Shown: one piece after another, positions 44,345 through 51,511 of the stretch
Numbering within the stretch: the stretch's first letter is position 1
How the letters are laid out: each line of letters starts with the position of its first letter
Assembly (NCBI GenBank): GCA_963779765.1
Contig: CAVZZP010000001.1
Coordinates: forward strand, 806,001 to 870,000
Length of the DNA stretch: 64,000 nt
Direction of reading: 5' to 3'
Source: Silicimonas sp963779765
GTDB lineage: Bacteria; Pseudomonadota; Alphaproteobacteria; Rhodobacterales; Rhodobacteraceae
Notes under the pieces: model-generated
Databases searched by the model: none
The model's input: the letters and a program-made list of their open reading frames with translations, nothing else
What the model was told of the DNA's origin: nothing
Translations under genes and position numbers: made by a program

Positions 44345-45139
44345 TCACATCGCGGCGAGGGCGCGCTTGGCCATCACCTTGACCAGATTTGCACGGTAGG
44401 CCGCATCGCCGTGGATGTCGGACAGCATGTCGTCCGCGTCGACGGTCACGCCGTCGACCGCAGCGGGCGAAAAGTCCGACGACAGCGCCTGCTCCAACGC
44501 ACTTGCGCGGAAGACACCATCGTTGCCGGCCCCAGTCACTGCGACGCGAATACCGTCCGCCCCTTTCGCGATGAAGACGCCGCAGAGCGCATACCGCGAG
44601 GCAGGGTTCGGGAACTTGGCATAGGCGCAGGCTTCGGGCGCGTCGAACGACACCGAGAGGATGATCTCTCCCTCGTCAAGGGCTGTAGTGAACATGCCTT
44701 CGAAGTAGTCGTCTGCCGAAATCTCGCGCTTGTCGGTACGGATCCTTGCGGCAAGTCCCAGGACCCCTGCGGGGTAATCGGAGGCGGGGTCGTTGTTCGC
44801 GATAGACCCGCCGATGGTGCCCCGATGCCGCACGGCGGGGTCGCCGATCAGCCCCGCCAGGTCAGCAAGGCCCGGACAGACCGCGCGCAGGTCGGCGCTT
44901 GCGGCGACCTCGGCATGGGTGGTCATCGCGCCGATGGTGACGCGACGCCCGTCAACTGTCACGCCGCGCAGGGCGCCGATACGCGAAATGTCGACAAGGT
45001 CCGACGGCGCGGCAAGCCGAGCCTTCATCGTCGGGATAAGGGTCTGGCCACCGGCGATCAACTGGCCCTCGTCGCTCGCCGACATAAGGCGGGAGGCATC
45101 CTCGACGCTTGCGGCGCGGTGATAGATCGTTTCATGCAT
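44345..45139 (-). CDS. coxM: Xanthine dehydrogenase-family FAD subunit (CoxM-type)
   Basis: 264 residues. YHRAASVEDASRLMSASDEG, LIAGGQTLIPTMKARLAAP and HRGTIGGSIANNDPASDYP are the FAD-binding blocks of molybdenum hydroxylase medium subunits. ALCGVFIAKGADGIRVAVTG and the end YRANLVKVMAKRALAAM follow CoxM order. It would pass electrons from the molybdenum subunit's iron-sulphur partner to FAD. It lies 24 bp after coxS. The large molybdenum subunit is missing from this operon. Confidence 0.88.
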   Translation of the reverse strand: MHETIYHRAASVEDASRLMSASDEGQLIAGGQTLIPTMKARLAAPSDLVDISRIGALRGVTVDGRRVTIGAMTTHAEVAASADLRAVCPGLADLAGLIGDPAVRHRGTIGGSIANNDPASDYPAGVLGLAARIRTDKREISADDYFEGMFTTALDEGEIILSVSFDAPEACAYAKFPNPASRYALCGVFIAKGADGIRVAVTGAGNDGVFRASALEQALSSDFSPAAVDGVTVDADDMLSDIHGDAAYRANLVKVMAKRALAAM

Positions 45140-45163
45140 CGGGCTTACTCCTCGATGCGGGCA

Positions 45164-45637
<474 letters not shown>

Positions 45638-45744
45638 GCTGTCCTCCTCATCACAGGCTCGCGTCTCGACGCGAGGCCTGGGCATCTTCCGGAAATGTCG
45701 CGCGATATTCCAGCGCTAATCGCGCACTGGGCGACGTTTTGCGA

Positions 45745-46704
45745 TCAGGCGGCCAGACCCGCCTGCCCCATGTTCAGGAACTTCGCACGGCGATCCCGGA
45801 CCAGATCCTTGCGGGACATGGGCGCAAGCTGCTTGAGGATGTCGTCGATGCAAAGACCGACCGAGCGCATGGTCGACGTGCGGTCGCGCTGCGCACCGCC
45901 CACGGATTCTGCGATGATCCGGTCGATCACGCCTAGCTTGTGCAGGTCCTGCGCCGTCAGGCGCAGCGCCTCGGCCGCTTCCTTCATTTTCTCGGCGTCC
46001 TTCCAGAGAATGGACGCGCAGCCTTCGGGCGAGATGACGGAATAGATCGAATGCTCGAGCATCGCCACGCGATTGGCGGTCGCGAAAGCCACCGCTCCGC
46101 CCGAACCGCCCTCGCCGATCACGACACTGACAAGGGGCACTCCCAGCCTCAGACACTGTTCGGTCGATCGCGCAATGGCCTCGGACTGCCCACGTTCCTC
46201 GGCGCCCTTGCCGGGATAGGCTCCCGGCGTGTCGATCAGCGTAATCACGGGGACGCCGAAGCGGTCGGCGAGGTCCATCAGCCGGATCGCCTTGCGATAG
46301 CCTTCGGGGCGAGCCATGCCGAAGTTGCGCTCGATCCTCGACTGGGTGTCGTGGCCTTTCTCGTGACCGATCACCATGACAGGCCGGTCGTTCAGCCGGG
46401 CAAGGCCGCCCATGATCGCGTGGTCATCGGCGAAGTTGCGGTCGCCGGCCAGCGGCGTGTACTCAGTGAAGAGTGCGTCGATGTAGTCTTTGCAGTGAGG
46501 GCGGTCCGGATGGCGTGCGACCTGGCATTTCTGCCAGGGGGTCAGGTTCTTGTAGAGATCGCCCAGAAGGCTCTGCGCCTTCCGGTCAAGGCCCGCAGCC
46601 TCCTTGTCGACATCCATGCCCTTGTTCGACCGGGCCATGGCGCGCAATTCCTCGGCCTTGCCCTCGATCTCGGCGAGCGGTTTTTCGAATTCGAGATAAT
46701 TCAT
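45745..46704 (-). CDS. accA: Acetyl-CoA carboxylase carboxyltransferase subunit alpha
   Basis: 319 residues. MNYLEFEKPLAEIEGKAEEL, LTPWQKCQVARHPDRPHCKD, VMVIGHEKGHDTQSRIERNF, ITLIDTPGAYPGKGAEERGQ, VIGEGGSGGAVAFATANRVA and YSVISPEGCASILWKDAEKM are the full AccA series. With AccD it moves the carboxyl group from biotin to acetyl-CoA, the first step of fatty-acid synthesis. The carboxyltransferase works in the cytoplasm. The gene appears to stand alone. Confidence 0.97.
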   Translation of the reverse strand: MNYLEFEKPLAEIEGKAEELRAMARSNKGMDVDKEAAGLDRKAQSLLGDLYKNLTPWQKCQVARHPDRPHCKDYIDALFTEYTPLAGDRNFADDHAIMGGLARLNDRPVMVIGHEKGHDTQSRIERNFGMARPEGYRKAIRLMDLADRFGVPVITLIDTPGAYPGKGAEERGQSEAIARSTEQCLRLGVPLVSVVIGEGGSGGAVAFATANRVAMLEHSIYSVISPEGCASILWKDAEKMKEAAEALRLTAQDLHKLGVIDRIIAESVGGAQRDRTSTMRSVGLCIDDILKQLAPMSRKDLVRDRRAKFLNMGQAGLAA

Positions 46705-46758
46705 GCCTGCCCTCTTCTGCTCCCGGTATATAAGGGACGCCCGGCGGCAGCCGCAAGT

Positions 46759-47619
46759 TCACGGCAGCCGCGCCCGGATCAGGTTCAGGACCGCCGGCAT
46801 CCGGAATTCGCCGTCCGTCTCGTAAGGGCGATACGCCTCTTCAAGCCGCTCTGCGACCTCGGCTTTCTGCTCCGCCGTGCTCTCGTAGAGCCGCAAGGCC
46901 CGCGCGGCCGATCCGACACGCAGGCTCAAGGCCACGGCGCCTGCTGCACCTTCGGGATGGCGCAGGAAGACCGTCAGAGGCTCGACCACCGCATTTTCCA
47001 GCCCTGCGCCGCGCAGCACGTCCCGGACGTAACCGGCATCCGACAATCCCATGGGTCCTGGTGCGTTCGGCGCGTTCTTGGGCAGAGGGCTGAAGACGTC
47101 TCCCGCGATGCGCGAGGGCAGTTCCCACCACGGATTGCGCGCGGCGGGTCCCCAGACGCCGAAGACCATTCGTCCAGAGGGACGAACCGCCTTTGCGATA
47201 TTGGCGAAAGCGGGGGCAGGGTCCGCAAAGAACATGACACCGAAGCGCGATGTAGCGAGGTCGTGACGCGCGACGCCGAGGTCTGCACTCTGCGCGTCGG
47301 CGACAGCAAACTCGAACCGCTCCGCCAATCCGTCCGCTCTCGCGCGCGCCTCCGCACGCATCAGAAGCGGCGGCGAGATATCAAGAGCCGTCACCCGTCC
47401 CGCGGCACCGACCCGGCGCGCGGCGGCAAGCGCGTGTGCCCCGGTCCCGCATCCGACGTCCAGCACGGATTCTCCCGGTTTCAGGTCGGCTGCATCCAAC
47501 ACCGCGTCCGTTACCGACGCGAAAAGGGTGTCCAGCGCCGCTTCGTTCTCGATCCAGGACAAGCCGGTCGGGGACGCCCAATAGCGCGCTTCGTCCGCAT
47601 TCGGGCCGGTTTCGCTCAC
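46759..47619 (-). CDS. Class I SAM-dependent methyltransferase
   Basis: 286 residues from a GTG at 47619 that overlaps the stop of the PPOX gene (GTGA). VSETGPNADEARYWASPTGL leads; SVLDVGCGTGAHALAAARRV is motif I (the SAM loop); VTALDISPPLLMRAEARARA is the acidic loop after it; FGVMFFADPAPAFANIAKAV and RMVFGVWGPAARNPWWELP follow. The end is a UbiE/methyltransf_11-like helical cap. The substrate is unknown. An open frame joining this gene to the PPOX gene is explained by a frameshift upstream. Confidence 0.85.
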   Translation of the reverse strand: MSETGPNADEARYWASPTGLSWIENEAALDTLFASVTDAVLDAADLKPGESVLDVGCGTGAHALAAARRVGAAGRVTALDISPPLLMRAEARARADGLAERFEFAVADAQSADLGVARHDLATSRFGVMFFADPAPAFANIAKAVRPSGRMVFGVWGPAARNPWWELPSRIAGDVFSPLPKNAPNAPGPMGLSDAGYVRDVLRGAGLENAVVEPLTVFLRHPEGAAGAVALSLRVGSAARALRLYESTAEQKAEVAERLEEAYRPYETDGEFRMPAVLNLIRARLP

Positions 47620-48231
47620 CACAAAGACTCTCGTGCACGCTCTGGCCAGACGGCGTCGTAAGCTTCGCCCCCCACACGGTGATCGCTCAGCGCCGCGAGT
47701 ATCCGGCCCGGAGTTCGGAAGCCCGGCACTCTGGTCCCCGGAGTTCCAGAGCTTCGAGCGCATGAGTGCGCGGGCGCATTGGAAATAGACCTCGCCGATC
47801 CGCACGACGATCACCGACCTGGGCAGCTTTGTCCCGCGCTCGAAGCGCCGGAGCACAGCGGGATCGGCAGTCAGCCGGGCCGTTCCGTTCACGCGCACCA
47901 CGTTGTCCGATCCAGGCACCATGAACAGAAGCGAGACACGCCCGTCCCGCACGATGTTCCGCAGCGAATCCAACCGATTGTTCCCGTGCCAGTCCGGAAG
48001 CGCCAGCGTGTGTTCGTCGATCTCGGTTACTACGGGCCCATCCTCGCCGCGCGGCGAGGCGTCGGTTCCCTCCGGCCCGACCGTGGACAGGATGCAGAAG
48101 TGAGAAGCGGCGATCCACTCGCGATAGACCGGCACCATACGGTCGGCCACCTTCGCGACTGCGGTTTCAAGTGGCGTGCCGTAGATCGCCTCGAGAGCTT
48201 CGATAGTGTCGATGTCCTGGGTCACGGCCAT
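47616..48231 (-). pseudogene. Pyridoxamine-5'-phosphate-oxidase-like FMN flavoprotein, frameshifted
   Basis: The start at 48231 gives MAVTQDIDTIEALEAIYGTP. WIAASHFCILSTVGPEGTDA, SPRGEDGPVV, LPDWHGNNRLDSLRNIV and VSLLFMVPGSDNVVRVNGTA are the split-barrel FMN motifs of the MSMEG_1061-type group. VYFQCARALMRSKLWNSGDQ is the conserved late block. The genuine end, GRILAALSDHRVGGEAYDAV then WPERARESLW, is in the next frame and stops at 47616, exactly overlapping the methyltransferase start. One extra C near 47706 causes the break. The start overlaps the plsC stop by ten bases. Confidence 0.82.
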
Positions 48232-48947
48232 GGGTCCGCAGTATCGCTCAGGGCGGTCGAGCGTGTCTCGATGACCTCCTCGAGATGCGCCATGAACGGT
48301 TTTATAGCCATTCCGGACTGAATCTGTGGAAGAAATTCGACGATGGCGGTGCCCTGACGGCGCATCACGCCGCGCTTCGGCCAGAAAAGTCCCACGTTCG
48401 CTGCAACGGGAACGCAGGGCTGGTCGAGTTGCTCATAGAGGATACCGGTGCCGACCTTGTAGGGCAGGTAATCTCCGGGGGCGACGCGCGTGCCTTGCGG
48501 ATAGATGATGAGCTGCCCCGGCTCCAGCCGTCCCTTTTCGACGTCCGCCTTCATCTTCTCGATGGCCTTGCCGCGCTTGCCCCGATCGACCGGGACGCAC
48601 CCGATCCTCAATGCGTACTGCCCCAGGATGGGCGCATACATCAGTTCGCGCTTCATGATGAACCTCGCGCGCGGAAGCGCGTGGAAAATGAGGATGATAT
48701 CGAGAAACGACTGGTGTTTGGCCGCAACGACCACCTCGCCCTGTGGAATTGGCCCCCGCACCTCGGTCTTCAGCCCCACCATCCACCGGGCCGCCCATCT
48801 GACATAGGCGCACCACGCCTTGCAGGCACGGAAAGCCCAGTCGCGCGAGAAAAGCGCGAAGGGAAAGAACACCACAGCATAAATCGCCATGACGAGGTAG
48901 ATCGAGACGTTGAACAGAAGCGACCGCAGCCACTGGATGGCGACCAT
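48222..48947 (-). CDS. plsC: 1-acyl-sn-glycerol-3-phosphate acyltransferase
   Basis: 241 residues from ATG 48947, which overlaps the ftsX stop (TGATG). An N-terminal membrane segment (SLLFNVSIYLVMAIYAVVFF) is followed by the acyltransferase motif KHQSFLDIILIFH (H-x4-D), then RFIMKRELMYAPILGQYALR, GCVPVDRGKRGKAIEKMKAD and LIIYPQGTRVAPGD (the PEGTR-like block). It makes phosphatidic acid at the inner membrane. It is the third gene of the ftsE-ftsX-plsC operon, tying phospholipid synthesis to division genes. Confidence 0.92.
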   Translation of the reverse strand: MVAIQWLRSLLFNVSIYLVMAIYAVVFFPFALFSRDWAFRACKAWCAYVRWAARWMVGLKTEVRGPIPQGEVVVAAKHQSFLDIILIFHALPRARFIMKRELMYAPILGQYALRIGCVPVDRGKRGKAIEKMKADVEKGRLEPGQLIIYPQGTRVAPGDYLPYKVGTGILYEQLDQPCVPVAANVGLFWPKRGVMRRQGTAIVEFLPQIQSGMAIKPFMAHLEEVIETRSTALSDTADPWP

Positions 48948-49834
48948 CAGGGCGCTCTCCCCAGACGACGCGCCGCGGCCGCCCGCGTCGCCGCATAGGC
49001 CAGCAAGGCGGCCGCAGGTGGGATGACGAGAGGCCAGAGCCAATTCGCCCCCGACAATCCGAGGCCAGCGAGGATGCCTGTCTCGGCGCCTCCGGGCATC
49101 AAGAGAAGCGCCATCATGCCGAGGACAGTACCCACCCCTGCCCCTGCTGCCGCACGCACCGTGAAGCGTTGCACGAAGGCGCGAGTGATCCATACGTCGC
49201 GCGCACCCACAAGGCGCAGGACGTCGATGACCTGGCCATTGGCCGCCAGGGCCGCAGATGCCGCAAGGGCGATAGTCACCGCCATGACGCCCGCGATCAG
49301 GACCAATGAGACCGTCCCGAGCTTCCGGAGCCAGCCCGCCGCTTCGGCCAGCGGTGCGCGCCACCGTCCGTGATTGTCATACACAGCGCCCGGTGCCTCG
49401 GCTTCCAGTCGAAGGTTGAGCCCCTCGACATCGGGTCCGTCTCCGATCTCGGTCACTTCGATCAGGATGGGCAGTCGCAGGCTGTCCAGCGGAAGGTCGG
49501 ACCCGAACCACGGAGCAAGAAGGGCCGCCTGCTCGCCGTCGTCCAGCCGGTGAGCCGTGCCAATCCCTGGCGTCTGCTTCAGGGCCTCGAGTATGATTTC
49601 GACCGGGACATCCTGGCCCTCCTCCGGCGCCGGAAGCCGCACGGTCGCAGTGCCAGCAAGCTCGGTCTCCCATCTCGTCGCCAAATCTCCGGCCGCAAGC
49701 GACAGCGCGATGGCGAAGACGGCGAGAAAGGCGGTTGCTGCCGAACTTACTATGGTCAGGGCAGCGGTGAAGCCGGTGGCAGGCACCACACGCGCCGCAG
49801 TCGGATCGGGGGAAAGGAACGAGGGACGCCTCAC
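48947..49834 (-). CDS. ftsX: FtsX-like permease subunit
   Basis: 295 residues. An N-terminal span (LTIVSSAATAFLAVFAIALS), a periplasmic part with TATVRLPAPEEGQDVPVEII, then three more spans (TVSLVLIAGVMAVTIALAAS, VGTVLGMMALLLMPGG, WLWPLVIPPAAALLAYAAT) with VIDVLRLVGARDVWITRAFV between them. This is the FtsX layout. With FtsE it controls cell-wall hydrolases at the septum. It is shorter and more diverged in the periplasmic loop than enterobacterial FtsX, as is usual in this order. Its ATG overlaps the ftsE stop. Confidence 0.88.
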   Translation of the reverse strand: MRRPSFLSPDPTAARVVPATGFTAALTIVSSAATAFLAVFAIALSLAAGDLATRWETELAGTATVRLPAPEEGQDVPVEIILEALKQTPGIGTAHRLDDGEQAALLAPWFGSDLPLDSLRLPILIEVTEIGDGPDVEGLNLRLEAEAPGAVYDNHGRWRAPLAEAAGWLRKLGTVSLVLIAGVMAVTIALAASAALAANGQVIDVLRLVGARDVWITRAFVQRFTVRAAAGAGVGTVLGMMALLLMPGGAETGILAGLGLSGANWLWPLVIPPAAALLAYAATRAAAARRLGRAP

Positions 49835-50508
49835 AGGTCGGTCCCTGCCTGTTCGACGCGTCCGCCTTTAAGCCGCAGAACCCGCGATGCCACACGGGAT
49901 TTCGCCTGCCGGATCAGATTAAGATCGTGCGTCGCACAGAGGATCGTCTTTCCAAGGCGGTTGAGCTGGATCAGAAGGTCAAGGATTCTCAAGGACATGT
50001 CCCAGTCGACATTCCCCGTCGGCTCGTCCGCCAGGACCACGTCCGGCGATAGGATCACCGCCCGCGCAAGGGCGGCCCTTTGCCTCTCGCCGCCCGAAAG
50101 TTCGGGTGGATGTTGCGCCGCTTGATCCTCCAGCCCGACCCATCCGATGAGTTCCGCGAGGTGCTCGTTCGCCGTCGCCTCGGTTTGACCCGCGACCGTC
50201 GCCGGCAACCGGACGTTCTCGGCCACCGTCATGTGGTCGATGAAACGGCTGTCCTGGTGGACGACGCCGATCCTCCTGCGCATCCGCGCGATCCCGTCAC
50301 GATCCAGCCGCCCAACATCCTCATCCAGCACGCGCACGCGTCCTGACGACGGCCGAAGCTCCATCGATACCATTCGAAGAAGGGTCGTCTTGCCCGCGCC
50401 CGACGGGCCGGTCAGGAAGTGAAAACTACCCTGCGGAAGTGACATCGACAGCCCGTCGAACAGCGTTCGACCGCCATAGCCCACCGCGACATCGTCCAGC
50501 TCGATCAT
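49831..50508 (-). CDS. ftsE: Cell-division ATP-binding protein FtsE
   Basis: 225 residues from ATG 50508 (MIELDDVAVGYGGRTLFDGL). Walker A TGPSGAGKTTLL, Q-loop VVHQDSRFIDHMTVAENVRL, signature LSGGERQRAALARAV, Walker B VVLADEPTGNVDW and the switch histidine in CATHDLNLI form a complete ABC ATPase. It leads the overlapping operon ftsE-ftsX-plsC-PPOX-methyltransferase. The zinc-ribbon gene is divergent across 155 bp. Confidence 0.93.
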   Translation of the reverse strand: MIELDDVAVGYGGRTLFDGLSMSLPQGSFHFLTGPSGAGKTTLLRMVSMELRPSSGRVRVLDEDVGRLDRDGIARMRRRIGVVHQDSRFIDHMTVAENVRLPATVAGQTEATANEHLAELIGWVGLEDQAAQHPPELSGGERQRAALARAVILSPDVVLADEPTGNVDWDMSLRILDLLIQLNRLGKTILCATHDLNLIRQAKSRVASRVLRLKGGRVEQAGTDL

Positions 50509-50663
50509 GCCGCCTCCCCGCCTCGCCCGATGCTTTTGCCCGTTTCCGCGACAAGGATCAACGTCAGCAGACTTTTCCGGCGCGGGATGAAGTGCTAGAA
50601 GCTTGCAAGGCAGGTGACGTAGAACGCCGAAACGGCGCGTATGTCGGGGCAAGGAACAAATTT

Positions 50664-51509
50664 ATGCGGCTCGTTTGTCCGAATTGCAGCGCTCAGTACG
50701 AGGTCGACACGACGCTGATCCCCGACGAGGGACGCGACGTTCAATGCTCGAACTGCGGCCACACGTGGTTTGAACTGCCGCCTCCGCCAGCCGGCTTCGA
50801 AGACACGTTGTCCGCCTCGCCACAGGAAGACGAGCGTGAGGATGAGGCTGAGGACGAGGCGCCGAGCGAGGCTGTCCGCGCCGTCGCCGCCGCCTCCGAG
50901 AAGTCTATCTCTGACGAGGAGGAAGAGGAAGAAGACGAGGACATCGCGTCCGCCGCCTTCGTTCCGCCGGCCGGCGAGGCGCCCCGCGCACGCAGGCCGG
51001 CCGATGCCGCCGACGTGGACCTCTTGCGCGAAGAAGCGCAGCGCGAGTTGTCTCAGCGCCGTGCGCCACCGTCAGAGGCCCTGGAAACCCAGACCGACAT
51101 GGCGCTCGACCAGATCCGCAGGCGCGAGACGCCGTCACGCGCCCTGCGGGCCCGCATGGCAAGCATGCGCCCCGACAACGATCCCGACGAGGACCGGCAG
51201 GACGCTCGCGGCGACGCCGATTATCAGGCGCCGCGCAAGGATTTGTTGCCCGACATCGACGAGATCAATTCGACCCTGAAGCCCGCGCGCAAGCGCAGAG
51301 GCGGCACGACAGAAGCGGTCGCAAGCCATCGCAGCGGATTCCGGATGGGGTTCTTCCTCATGCTTCTGGTCGCGGCGGGACTGATCGTCGCCTACGCCTT
51401 TGCCCCAGCCATCGCGAGCGCCATACCGGGGTCCGAGACGGCGCTCGTGCGTTATGTGGACGGGGCGAATGCCGCGCGCGATTGGCTCGACGGCCTGATC
51501 CAGCGCTAG
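50664..51509 (+). CDS. MJ0042-type zinc-ribbon membrane protein with acidic linker
   Basis: 281 residues from ATG 50664. MRLVCPNCSAQYEVDTTLIP followed by RDVQCSNCGHTWF is an MJ0042 zinc ribbon (CxxC twice). Residues about 50-100 are strongly acidic (DEREDEAEDEAPSEAVRA and a run of Glu/Asp), followed by a charged helical region. Residues about 228-250 are one membrane span (GFFLMLLVAAGLIVAYAFA). The N-terminal zinc domain therefore faces the cytoplasm on a long flexible stalk. This gene is regularly divergent from ftsE in this order; its function is not known. Confidence 0.82.
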   Translation: MRLVCPNCSAQYEVDTTLIPDEGRDVQCSNCGHTWFELPPPPAGFEDTLSASPQEDEREDEAEDEAPSEAVRAVAAASEKSISDEEEEEEDEDIASAAFVPPAGEAPRARRPADAADVDLLREEAQRELSQRRAPPSEALETQTDMALDQIRRRETPSRALRARMASMRPDNDPDEDRQDARGDADYQAPRKDLLPDIDEINSTLKPARKRRGGTTEAVASHRSGFRMGFFLMLLVAAGLIVAYAFAPAIASAIPGSETALVRYVDGANAARDWLDGLIQR

Positions 51510-51511
51510 GT

